From assembly GCA_002406115.1 (NCBI GenBank), contig DHNC01000004.1:1-24422 (forward strand): a DNA stretch of 24,422 nt, read 5' to 3'. Position 1 is the first letter of the stretch; the number at the start of each line of letters is the position of its first letter. Below the pieces are notes generated by a model. That model made no database searches. It saw nothing but the letters and a program-made list of their open reading frames with translations, and was not told the origin of the DNA. This DNA is from Christensenella sp. UBA4626. GTDB lineage: Bacteria > Bacillota > Clostridia > Christensenellales > UBA1242. This document shows positions 1 through 7,566 of the stretch, one piece after another. The position numbers were made by a program, and so were the translations under genes.

Positions 1-715
1 CATAATTTAATAAAATTTTATATTTTTTCCTATTTATTTTGATTTCCCTATTCAAAATTTCAAACAATGCAAAATCATAATTTTTTAAATAATTTGCATC
101 AAAAGCAACGGATTTAAAATTGTTGTTTTTCAAAAATTCAAACACGGATTTTAAAGCGTTATCAAAAATTGTATATTCTGACGATGAAATATTTTTGTCA
201 TTTGGCAAAATAATTTTTGCAACATATTTGCATGGCAGATTATATCCACGGCAAGTGTATATTTTATTTTTTGGCAAAACGTTGTGATGCTCTTGCGTAA
301 TCATAGCAAAGTCCTCTTTTATCTGCAATCCTGCCCCCAACATCAACAGCCTATCATTTTCGATATTATCATCAACTCCAGTTAAAAGCATCGGCACAAA
401 AACCACATCAACATCAACATTCAAAATATCCATTCCGCAAGAAAATTTTGCCGTGTTTTGTGTGAACTTAAAATCGGATAAATCTTTTACACCTTTCTGG
501 CTCAATTCGTATGTCAAAATTTTATCTTGCAAATCCAACAATGTTTTGTCGGTATCTCCAGTCGTACGCATTTCCAAAAGTGTGTCAATCAGCCATCTTT
601 TTTGTTTTGTGTTCAAATTTTCAGGCATAGGCTGCTCAACTTCCTTTGTTAAAGCCAACAAAAAGTCATCAACCAACTCCAAATATTGTTCAGTTGTCAA
701 TTCATTTTTCCCCAT
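1..715 (-). CDS. Degenerate macrodomain protein related to zinc-type ADP-ribose hydrolases (partial)
   Basis: Open frame of 238 codons from ATG at 715 to the window edge; the C-terminus lies outside. The N-terminal part (KQKRWLIDTLLEMR, then LLDLQDKILTYELSQKGVKDL with a few residues either side) matches the helical region that precedes the macrodomain in Bacillota protein-ADP-ribose hydrolases, and GYNLPCKYV matches the family's conserved 'YNLPxxYVIHTVGP' strand. The catalytic parts are missing: where the family has GDIT...DAIVNAANS this protein has CGMDILNVDVDVVFVP, and the Cys/His zinc-site motif with CIDNAIH is replaced by NDRLLMLGAGLQI. I infer a macrodomain fold without hydrolase activity, perhaps ligand binding or a decaying paralogue. 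No Shine-Dalgarno is visible; the -10 box ends 6 nt before the ATG. An internal Met in 'QPMPENL' has an AAGGAAG about 11 nt upstream and is an alternative start, but it would remove part of the family's N-terminal region. It is divergent from the glycosyltransferase at 807. Confidence 0.72.
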   Translation of the reverse strand, partial: MGKNELTTEQYLELVDDFLLALTKEVEQPMPENLNTKQKRWLIDTLLEMRTTGDTDKTLLDLQDKILTYELSQKGVKDLSDFKFTQNTAKFSCGMDILNVDVDVVFVPMLLTGVDDNIENDRLLMLGAGLQIKEDFAMITQEHHNVLPKNKIYTCRGYNLPCKYVAKIILPNDKNISSSEYTIFDNALKSVFEFLKNNNFKSVAFDANYLKNYDFALFEILNREIKINRKKYKILLNY

Positions 716-721
716 GTTTAT

Positions 722-751
722 ATTATACAATATAAAAACCATACAAGTCAA
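722..751 (-). promoter_or_regulatory. Sigma-A promoter of the macrodomain gene, leaderless type
   Basis: On the minus strand TTGACT (751-746), 18-nt spacer, TATAAT (727-722). Only 6 nt separate the -10 box from the ATG at 715, so transcription should start at or next to the start codon. Confidence 0.72.
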
Positions 752-771
752 TGAAAGTTTTGGCATATCTG

Positions 772-801
772 TTAAACAAAAATGTCAGTTTTTCATATAA
801 T
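772..801 (+). promoter_or_regulatory. Promoter of the glycosyltransferase gene, leaderless type
   Basis: TTAAAC (772-777), 18-nt spacer, TATAAT (796-801). The ATG at 807 begins 5 nt after the -10 box, and no Shine-Dalgarno fits between. Its -35 lies about 20 bp from that of the divergent macrodomain gene. Confidence 0.6.
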
Positions 802-806
802 GCACT

Positions 807-1994
807 ATGACAAAAAAGATATGCGTTTATGCCATTGCAAAGAACGAAAACAAGTTTATTGACCGTTGGTTTGAATCGGTAAAAGAGGCAGATTATGTCT
901 GCGTTTTGGACACCGGCAGCACAGATGGGAGTTTTGAAAAGTTTTTAAGTTATGGCATCATCACCAAACAAAAGGTGTATAAAAATTTCCGCTTTGATGA
1001 AGCAAGAAATGACAGTTTAAAACTCATTCCCGCTGACACAGATATTTGCGTTTGCGTGGATATCGATGAATTTTTTGTCCCCGGTTGGAGCAAAATTTTG
1101 CGTACCAATTGGCAGGATGACACAGGCAGAGCAAGATATAGATACACTTGGAATTTTAATCCAGACGGAAGTGAAGGCGTGGTTTTTATGGCAGACAAAA
1201 TACACAAATTTGGCGAATATATTTGGACTCATCCCGTGCATGAAATTTTAACTTCCACCCGAAAAAACAATTTAAAGACAATTGACCTGCCAACCATTCA
1301 ACTCAATCACCGAGCGGACGTAACAAAGTCCAGAGCCAACTATCTGCCCTTGCTGGAACTATCCGTTAAAGAGGACCCAGAAGACGACCGAAATATGCAT
1401 TATTTGGCAAGGGAATATATGTTCCATGGAAAATATAAATTGGCAATAAAACACTTTTTAAAACACTTAAATTTAAAGTCCGCAACTTGGGCGGAAGAGC
1501 GGGCAGCAAGTTATAGGTATATCGCAAGATGTTATAAATTTTTGGGTTTAGAGAAACAAGAAAAATTGAAAAATTTAAAAAATAATGCAAAAATTACTGA
1601 AAAAATCAACAAAAATCATAAAAATAATTATAATTTTAACAAACAAATAGAATTTTTGCACAAATCAATTTTGGAATACGACCGCTCAAGAGAGTCTATG
1701 TTTGATTTGGCGGTGTGTTATTTTGAGCATCAAAAATATCTTGAGAGTGCGGTGTGGTTTAATCAAATGTTTAAGATTACAAATCGAGAATTAAACTACA
1801 TTTCTTCGCCAACTTGCTGGGGTGCCTTGCCTTATGATTATCTCTCAATGTGCTACTATTATTTGAGCGATTTTAAAAATGCAATCATTGCGGCAAAACA
1901 GGCTATAACTTTTGGAAGTAACGAACGAATACAAAAAAATTTGCAATATTTTTTAAAAATGTATGACGCCACTCATCCCCTTTCAAAGGCATAA
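807..1994 (+). CDS. GT-A (family 2-like) glycosyltransferase with C-terminal TPR-like region
   Basis: 395 aa. The N-terminal ~200 residues form a GT-A nucleotide-sugar transferase domain: the start motif YAIAKNENKFIDRW, DTGSTDGS (nucleotide-binding loop), FRFDEARNDSL, and DIDEFF carrying the DxD-type metal/sugar-nucleotide site, followed by WTHPVHE and LNHRAD. Such proteins transfer a sugar from a nucleotide donor in the cytoplasm; the acceptor cannot be told from sequence. The C-terminal half is helical and TPR-like (YLAREYMFHGKYKLAIKHF; FDLAVCYFEHQKYLESAVWF; YDYLSMCYYYLSDFKNAI), as in other glycosyltransferases with TPR tails. Between the repeats lies an Asn/Lys-rich insert (about 1565-1650) with almost no GC, probably a linker. 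It is a single-gene unit, convergent with the ABC exporter operon and separated from it by a bidirectional terminator. Confidence 0.82.
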   Translation: MTKKICVYAIAKNENKFIDRWFESVKEADYVCVLDTGSTDGSFEKFLSYGIITKQKVYKNFRFDEARNDSLKLIPADTDICVCVDIDEFFVPGWSKILRTNWQDDTGRARYRYTWNFNPDGSEGVVFMADKIHKFGEYIWTHPVHEILTSTRKNNLKTIDLPTIQLNHRADVTKSRANYLPLLELSVKEDPEDDRNMHYLAREYMFHGKYKLAIKHFLKHLNLKSATWAEERAASYRYIARCYKFLGLEKQEKLKNLKNNAKITEKINKNHKNNYNFNKQIEFLHKSILEYDRSRESMFDLAVCYFEHQKYLESAVWFNQMFKITNRELNYISSPTCWGALPYDYLSMCYYYLSDFKNAIIAAKQAITFGSNERIQKNLQYFLKMYDATHPLSKA

Positions 1995-2059
1995 CTTTAA
2001 AAGCGTTTTGCTCTTTCCTTTATAAAAAATTTTTGTAAAAACAAGTTTAATTAGCCAAT

Positions 2060-2112
2060 AAACCAATTTATTTCACTAGCGTTCATAAATTTGGTTTGTT
2101 GTATTCACAATA
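2060..2112. repeat. Dispersed hairpin element, copy A
   Basis: An imperfect inverted repeat, AAACCAATTTAT / ATAAATTTGGTTT around a 13-nt loop (2060-2097), is followed by an AC-rich tail leading into a terminator. Arrangement and much of the sequence recur at 9969-10021, and partly at 5741-5780 and 18100-18152. Confidence 0.5.
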
Positions 2113-2138
2113 AAAAAACTGCACAAAAGCAGTTTTTT
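2113..2138. terminator. Bidirectional intrinsic terminator
   Basis: AAAAAACTGC / GCAGTTTTTT with loop acaaaa. It ends both the glycosyltransferase unit (+) and the ABC exporter operon (-), overlapping the stop codon of the latter. Confidence 0.88.
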
Positions 2139-3885
2139 AATTTCCAAATTGAGAATTGAAAAGTTCGGTATAAAATCCATTTTTTGCAAGCAGTTCTTGG
2201 TGAGTGCCAGTTTCGATAATCTTGCCTTTATTCATCACTAAAATTTTGTCCGCATTTTCAATTGTCGAAAGCCTGTGAGCAATGATAAAGCAAGTTCTGC
2301 CGTCCATAATTTTATCCAAAGCGGATTGAATAATCATCTCTGTTCGGGTGTCGATATTGCTGGTTGCTTCATCCAAAATCAGCATGGGAGGTTTTAAAAG
2401 CATGATACGAGCAATGCACAAAAGTTGTTTTTGACCGGCTGAAATGTTGTCCCCTCTTTCGCTTATAATTGTGTCATAACCGTGTGGCAGTTTCATGATA
2501 AAATCATGCGCATTTGCCATTTTGCACGCTTCAATAATTTCGTCCATGCTTGCCTCCGGCTTTGCATAAGCAACATTGTCTTTTACGCTGGCGTTATACA
2601 ACCAACTTTCTTGCAACACCATGCCATAAAATTGCCTAAATGACTTACGTTTTATCTTCCTCAAATCCTTGTTGCTCACTTTGATTGAACCACTGTCTAC
2701 ATCATAGAATCTCATAAGTAGATTTATCAATGTGCTTTTGCCACAGCCTGTTGGCCCCACAATTGCAATCCTATCGCCAAGTCCAACTTCGAGGTTGAAA
2801 TCTTCAATCAATTTAAATGCTTTGGAATAACTGAAATCCACATGCTTGATGCTCACTTTGCCATTGCATTTTTTAAGTTCTGGCAAATCCGCATCGCTTA
2901 TCTCATCCTGCTCATCCAAAAGGTTAAACACCCTGTTTGCACTTGCCACCGCAACGTGAAGGTCGGCAAATATTCCCGCCACCTCGTTGAAAGGTTTTGT
3001 GAAATTTTCACTATAAGTCAAAAACGAACTTATCCTACCGATAGAAATCCCACCGTTTAATGCCATAATGCCGCCAACCACACCGATGACGCCATATAAA
3101 ATGTTATTCACCATTCTGCTTGCTGGATGTGCCAAAGAGGCGTAATACAAAGATTTTTCACTTGAATAATATAACTGGCTGTTGATTACGCCAAACTTTT
3201 TGTTTACTGCCGCCTCATTGTTAAACGCTTTGATGATTTTCATATTTGTAATCATCTCTTCGCTATATCCGCTCATTGCACCTTGCTCGTTCACTCTCTG
3301 GCGATACAGTTCTTTGCTCTTTTTTGTTATCTTTATTGCCACCAACAATGAAATTGGCGCCATCACCAACACAATCAACGCCAAAGACCATTTTAAAACA
3401 AGCATAATCACAAACACAATTATCACTTGGAATATGCCGCAAACGATTGCTTTAAATCCTTCCAAAAATCCGTCCGTCACATTTTCAACGTCAGTAACCA
3501 TGGTGTTCATGATGTCACCGTGAGAGTTGTTGTCGATAAATTTCAATGGTACACTGTTAAGTTTTTTGTAAATAGAATTTCTTATTGATTGAGCGGTCAA
3601 ATAGGTCAATTTATTCATATAAACCGAGCCAAGCCAATCGAAAAGTGAGTTGAGTGTGGTTAAAATGAAAACTGTGACACACATCAAAATAACCATTCTG
3701 AAATCCACCTGCCCGACTGTTATCATTGCATCTATCGCCTTACCGGTAAAGATTGGGATGAGCATATTAAGCAATATTGCAACAATGTCAAAAACAACCG
3801 ACCAAAAAAACGTAACCCTATGCGGTTTTACATACGGCATCAAACGAGATAAAAATTTTTTGTAACCTGTTGTTTTTTTCTCCAT
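2137..3885 (-). CDS. ABC exporter half-transporter, catalytically complete subunit
   Basis: 582 aa with the type IV (multidrug/lipid exporter) ABC layout: an N-terminal membrane domain with six predicted helices in residues ~20-320, then a nucleotide-binding domain. The NBD has Walker A GPTGCGKST, a signature written ISAGQ instead of LSGGQ, Walker B LILDEATSNID with the catalytic Glu, and the switch histidine in IIAHRLSTI. This subunit therefore supplies an intact Walker A/B and switch-His site. Its start lies 17 nt after the upstream ABC gene's stop, with AAAGGGAA as ribosome binding site, so the two are co-transcribed and should form a heterodimer in the cytoplasmic membrane. The substrate is unknown; relatives export drugs, peptides or lipids. 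Confidence 0.92.
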   Translation of the reverse strand: MEKKTTGYKKFLSRLMPYVKPHRVTFFWSVVFDIVAILLNMLIPIFTGKAIDAMITVGQVDFRMVILMCVTVFILTTLNSLFDWLGSVYMNKLTYLTAQSIRNSIYKKLNSVPLKFIDNNSHGDIMNTMVTDVENVTDGFLEGFKAIVCGIFQVIIVFVIMLVLKWSLALIVLVMAPISLLVAIKITKKSKELYRQRVNEQGAMSGYSEEMITNMKIIKAFNNEAAVNKKFGVINSQLYYSSEKSLYYASLAHPASRMVNNILYGVIGVVGGIMALNGGISIGRISSFLTYSENFTKPFNEVAGIFADLHVAVASANRVFNLLDEQDEISDADLPELKKCNGKVSIKHVDFSYSKAFKLIEDFNLEVGLGDRIAIVGPTGCGKSTLINLLMRFYDVDSGSIKVSNKDLRKIKRKSFRQFYGMVLQESWLYNASVKDNVAYAKPEASMDEIIEACKMANAHDFIMKLPHGYDTIISERGDNISAGQKQLLCIARIMLLKPPMLILDEATSNIDTRTEMIIQSALDKIMDGRTCFIIAHRLSTIENADKILVMNKGKIIETGTHQELLAKNGFYTELFNSQFGN

Positions 3886-3902
3886 ATCAATTAAATTCCC
3901 TT

Positions 3903-5621
3903 TTACTTCGACTGAGAATCATAAATTTCTTTATATATACTGCAATTTTTCATCAAATCGGAATGTTTGCCCATTCCAACCACGTCGCCATTATCCAAAA
4001 CGATTATTAAATCGCAGGCTTTTATAGAAGTTGCACGTTGGGAAATTATCACCGTGGTTGTGTTAAGTTGCTTGATTGCTTTTCGCAATTTGCTGTCCGT
4101 CAAAAAGTCAAGTGCACTGCCGCTATCATCCAAAATCAACATCTCAGGCTTGCCGATAAGCGCCCTTGCAATTGTCAAACGCTGCATTTGCCCGCCGCTC
4201 ACATTTTTGCCGCCCGCCATGATTTGATAATCAAGCGTGTTGCGCCATTCGCTTACAAACGGCCAAGCCTGCGCAATCTTGAGTGCTTCAATGATTTCTT
4301 CATCGGTTGCTGAACTATTCCTAACCTGCATATTTTCACGCAGGCTGCCACTAAACAAAGTGCTGCGTTGCTGAACGATACTGATGTCTTTTCGAAGTTG
4401 CTCCAATGTAAAATCTTTTATGTCTTTGCCTTTAAACAAAATTTTGCCCGAAGTTGGGTCATAAAACCTTATCATCAAACTTGCAATTGTGGATTTGCCG
4501 CTGCCCGTGCCACCAATTATACCGATGGTCTGATGAGGATATATTTTAAACGACAAATCTTTTATAAACGACGGGGTTTGATTGTTTAAAGTGTAGTTGA
4601 ATGAAACATCTTGAAACTCCATTAAACTTTCATAATCAAGCTTTTTGTACGCCCTTGCATTTGGCTCGTTTTTGATTGCAGGTTCGGTGTCAAGCACTTC
4701 TTGAATCCTATGCCAACTTGCAACCGTCCTCACAAACAAAATTATACCTTGTGAAATAACCAAAAGCGAAATGGTGATTGTCGAAACATAATCAATCAGG
4801 GCAATCACGTTGCCTTGTGTCAATGTGCCAATATTTATCTGATATCCGCCGACCAACAAAATCACGATTGTTGCAATATCCACAACCATGAAGATGACTG
4901 GGTTTAAAAGTGCGGCTATTTTTGTAATTTTCAAACTTGTGTCGGTGTAATCTTGGCTAACTTCTGCAAATCTTTCAGTTTCCCTATCCTGCTTGTTAAA
5001 AGCACGGATAACCCTTGTTCCGTCCAAATTTTCTTTTGTGACCTGGCTTATTTTATCCAATTTTTTACGCACCTTGCCAAAATATGGCACAGTTTTCTTT
5101 GTGAAAATTAGTAAAATCAACAGTACAATAGGTATCAAAATCAAAAACACTAATGACATCTTTTTGTCGATGCTTAAACTCAATGCAAACGCACCAATCA
5201 GCAAAGCCGGCACACGAATAATCAGCCTCATCGCCAAACTTATTGCATCTTCCACCTGGTCGACATCGTCCGTCATTCGGTTTATCAAACTTGCCGTGCC
5301 AAATTTGTCCAATTCGTGATGAGAGAATGTTGTAACTTTTTCAAACACGGCAGAACGCAACTCTTTTGCCACGCCCGAACTTGTAAGGCTCACAAATTTT
5401 TGGCTTATAGCGCTCAAACCAAATGCCACCACATTGATAGCCAATAATATCAAGCCCATCCTTAAAATATAATGTAAATCGCCAGTGACGATACCGACAT
5501 CCACAATTTTTGCCACCAAAAGTGGATTTAGCAGTTCAAAAATTGCTTCAATCAATTTCATAACTGAACCAAAAATCGCTTTCCACTTATATTTTTTGAA
5601 ATAGGCAAAAAACTTTCGCAT
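3903..5621 (-). CDS. ABC exporter half-transporter, degenerate-site subunit
   Basis: 572 aa and the first gene of the exporter operon. It has six membrane helices in the first ~310 residues and then an NBD with Walker A GTGSGKST (about 371-378) and an intact signature VSGGQ (about 474-478). Two catalytic positions are changed: the Walker B glutamate is Asp (LILDDSGSALD, about residue 499) and the H-loop His is Gln (IISQRATSI, about 528). This is the known pattern of asymmetric heterodimeric exporters such as TM287/288, where one ATP site binds but does not hydrolyse. The partner is the gene at 3885. The ATG at 5621 has no Shine-Dalgarno and follows a -10 box by 6 nt. Confidence 0.92.
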   Translation of the reverse strand: MRKFFAYFKKYKWKAIFGSVMKLIEAIFELLNPLLVAKIVDVGIVTGDLHYILRMGLILLAINVVAFGLSAISQKFVSLTSSGVAKELRSAVFEKVTTFSHHELDKFGTASLINRMTDDVDQVEDAISLAMRLIIRVPALLIGAFALSLSIDKKMSLVFLILIPIVLLILLIFTKKTVPYFGKVRKKLDKISQVTKENLDGTRVIRAFNKQDRETERFAEVSQDYTDTSLKITKIAALLNPVIFMVVDIATIVILLVGGYQINIGTLTQGNVIALIDYVSTITISLLVISQGIILFVRTVASWHRIQEVLDTEPAIKNEPNARAYKKLDYESLMEFQDVSFNYTLNNQTPSFIKDLSFKIYPHQTIGIIGGTGSGKSTIASLMIRFYDPTSGKILFKGKDIKDFTLEQLRKDISIVQQRSTLFSGSLRENMQVRNSSATDEEIIEALKIAQAWPFVSEWRNTLDYQIMAGGKNVSGGQMQRLTIARALIGKPEMLILDDSGSALDFLTDSKLRKAIKQLNTTTVIISQRATSIKACDLIIVLDNGDVVGMGKHSDLMKNCSIYKEIYDSQSK

Positions 5622-5627
5622 ATTTAA

Positions 5628-5656
5628 ATTATAAACAAAGTTTAAAAAAAATACAA
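5628..5656 (-). promoter_or_regulatory. Promoter of the ABC exporter operon, leaderless type
   Basis: On the minus strand TTGTAT (5656-5651), 17-nt spacer, TATAAT (5633-5628), then 6 nt to the ATG at 5621. No Shine-Dalgarno is visible before the ATG. Confidence 0.65.
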
Positions 5657-5740
5657 ATAAAATATTCTATCAACCAAACTCTTTTGTCGCAAAAACAATA
5701 AAATAATTTGTAGATATTGGGCTTTCCCCTTAAAAAATAT

Positions 5741-5780
5741 ACCAATTTATTTTGCCACTTTTAAAAAATGTTTTTTTATT
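5741..5780. repeat. Dispersed element, diverged copy D
   Basis: It shares ACCAATTTATTT at one end and TATTCACAA next to the terminator with copy A at 2060, but the internal palindrome is not preserved. It lies just beyond the terminator of the M1 peptidase gene. The similarity could be partly compositional. Confidence 0.3.
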
Positions 5781-5815
5781 CACAAAAAAGGGAACTATTT
5801 ATTCCCTTTTTTGTG
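5781..5815. terminator. Intrinsic terminator of the M1 peptidase gene
   Basis: CACAAAAAAGGGAA / TTCCCTTTTTTGTG, a perfect 14-bp stem with loop ctattta and T-runs on both strands. It lies 45 bp after the peptidase stop codon. Confidence 0.9.
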
Positions 5816-5859
5816 CTCCATAAAATAAAACAAATTTTAAAAATTTTTTTGCTCAAATT

Positions 5860-7371
5860 TTAATTTAAAACCACTTTGCCTTTTATCCAACTATCAAAAA
5901 ACGATTGCATATCGCTGCCAGACGCCGCGCTAAAAGCATTGACCAAATCAATTGTTTGCGCATTGGAAAATTTGTTGTTTTGGAAATAGTTATTCAACGC
6001 TTTCAAAAACTTTTTTTCGCCCAAAAGTGAATACAGACTTTCATACATAAGGCAACCTTTAACATAGGTGCAATAGGTGTATTCTGGCTCGGTGTCATAC
6101 TGGTCGACCGCCCTCAAACTTGTGTCCACGCTGCCCAAAACATCCTGATAGACAGTGATAAACAACGAATAATTTTGCTTGTTGCCCTCAATTATTTTTT
6201 TGTGTGTTAGGTTGTAATCCGAATTTTTATCATAAAATAATGCGGTTGAAAATTCGGTTATTGCCTCATCCAGCCATGGCAAAGTGTATTCGTCATTGCC
6301 AACCACGCCATACCACCATTGGTGTGCGGTTTCATGCACGATGACGTTTAAATATTCGTCCAAATCGTCGATATCATCGCTTATCATAACCAAATTTGGA
6401 TATTCCATGCCGCCATGAAGGAAGTCGCATTTTACAACATTAAAAACCTCATAAGGATAATCGCCAAAAAGGTCTGAAAATATGCCTATTGCGTCTACAC
6501 TAGCCTTTAAAGCAAGGTCTGAGTTGCCGTCATTATAGTAAAAATAGTTGATTTGCACTTTGCCGATTTTGTCAGATTTAACTTTAAATTTTTCGCTCAA
6601 CACGCAAGCAAAATCCCTCACCACCAAAGCCTTAAAATTTGTTGTGGTTTTGCCTTCTTTTTGCAAAATTTCGCTTTTGTTGCCTGTGCCTGCCACAACC
6701 AAATTGCTATCTGCCGTGATGTTTACATTGTAGTTTGCACAGTCGCTAAAAAATGGGTCACCGTTTGCATTGTATGGATTTGAAGAAAATTCGCCGTCTT
6801 TATATACACAAGCGATAGGATAAAAATTTGCCAAATTGATTGTATCGCCGCCATAACCAAACCTATGCTCACAGTTTGGCAGTTTGATAGTGTATTCCAT
6901 ATAAATTTTGACCCTTTCGCTTGGCATTAGGCTGGATGATAAGCCAACGGACAAAATCCCGTCATTTTCCCCCTCAAACACCACGCCAGTTTCCACGCCA
7001 GACACTTGCAACTTTTTCACCTCAAACTGACAGTAACTCAATCCGTTTTTATAGCACTTGTTTACCTTGGTTTGCGGAACAACCTTATCTGTTGCACCTT
7101 GCTCAAAATATTTTGGATAAACATGAAATTTGATTTTGCTTAAAATTGCCTCGCTTGTGTTTAAATACTCCACCGTTTGCGAAGCGGAAACAGTTTTTGA
7201 CTGGTTGTCCAAATTTAAATTTATTTCATAATTTGATAACTCTTTTGAAAGTTTAACCAAATTGTCTTGCTTGGATTTGCAACCAAACAACGCAAAGCAA
7301 GAAAAGGCCACCAAAACGGCAGCCAAAGTTTGGATTATAAATTTTTTAAAATTCAACTTGTTGCAATTCAT
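5860..7371 (-). CDS. M1-family metallopeptidase, secreted lipoprotein
   Basis: 503 aa. A type II signal peptide ends in the lipobox ALFGC with Cys31, so the mature protein should be anchored outside the cytoplasmic membrane. The zinc site is complete: HETAH at 346-350 followed after 18 residues by Glu369 in WLDEA, the HExxH-x18-E pattern of gluzincin family M1. A GGMEYP motif stands where aminopeptidase N-type enzymes have GAMEN, the substrate N-terminus-binding motif. The protein is shorter than typical ~850-aa aminopeptidase N and lacks the long C-terminal helical domain, like other short bacterial M1 proteins. I infer an extracytoplasmic aminopeptidase for peptides. No Shine-Dalgarno is seen; TAAAAT lies 5 nt before the ATG. 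It is a single-gene unit, divergent from the replication operon. Confidence 0.88.
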   Translation of the reverse strand: MNCNKLNFKKFIIQTLAAVLVAFSCFALFGCKSKQDNLVKLSKELSNYEINLNLDNQSKTVSASQTVEYLNTSEAILSKIKFHVYPKYFEQGATDKVVPQTKVNKCYKNGLSYCQFEVKKLQVSGVETGVVFEGENDGILSVGLSSSLMPSERVKIYMEYTIKLPNCEHRFGYGGDTINLANFYPIACVYKDGEFSSNPYNANGDPFFSDCANYNVNITADSNLVVAGTGNKSEILQKEGKTTTNFKALVVRDFACVLSEKFKVKSDKIGKVQINYFYYNDGNSDLALKASVDAIGIFSDLFGDYPYEVFNVVKCDFLHGGMEYPNLVMISDDIDDLDEYLNVIVHETAHQWWYGVVGNDEYTLPWLDEAITEFSTALFYDKNSDYNLTHKKIIEGNKQNYSLFITVYQDVLGSVDTSLRAVDQYDTEPEYTYCTYVKGCLMYESLYSLLGEKKFLKALNNYFQNNKFSNAQTIDLVNAFSAASGSDMQSFFDSWIKGKVVLN

Positions 7372-7376
7372 ATTGA

Positions 7377-7382
7377 ATTTTA
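7377..7382 (-). promoter_or_regulatory. Possible -10 box of the M1 peptidase gene, leaderless type
   Basis: TAAAAT (7382-7377) stands 5 nt upstream of the ATG at 7371. The -35 region is poor (TTCTAG at 17 nt, or TTGTTC at 20 nt), so this is less sure than the other leaderless promoters here. Confidence 0.4.
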
Positions 7383-7472
7383 TGATTTTTTTAAACCGTC
7401 TAGAACAAACAAAACAAATTTAAAACCAACCTAAAATCGACAAAAAATTACTTACGCACAGCAAAAGAAAAG

Positions 7473-7526
7473 TTATCCACAAAAAATACCACAAATTGTG
7501 GACAACTCGGCATAAAATGTGGATAA
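7473..7526. promoter_or_regulatory. Cluster of three DnaA-box-like sites upstream of the replication-initiation operon
   Basis: TTATCCACA at 7473-7481 (+) and its complement TGTGGATAA at 7518-7526 (-) match the DnaA box TTATNCACA exactly. TGTGGACAA at 7497-7505 (-) has one mismatch and partly overlaps the palindrome CCACAAATTGTGG (7489-7501). The last box ends 5 nt before the -35 element of the dnaD-like gene, a position suited to transcriptional control by DnaA. Confidence 0.72.
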
Positions 7527-7531
7527 CTCCT

Positions 7532-7560
7532 TTGTCATTAGCAAAAATATGTGTTAAAAT
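7532..7560 (+). promoter_or_regulatory. Promoter of the dnaD-like/dnaI operon, leaderless type
   Basis: TTGTCA (7532-7537), 17-nt spacer, TAAAAT (7555-7560), then 6 nt to the ATG at 7567. There is no Shine-Dalgarno. Confidence 0.7.
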
Positions 7561-7566
7561 AGCAGT

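Noticed and set aside
453..800. Plus-strand 115-codon open frame
   Set aside because: It is antisense to the macrodomain-like gene and overlaps both promoters; no ribosome binding site or family match.
7473..7526. The chromosomal origin oriC
   Set aside because: DnaA boxes are present, but there is no dnaA or dnaN nearby and no clear AT-rich unwinding region with DnaA-trio repeats. A regulatory site fits better.
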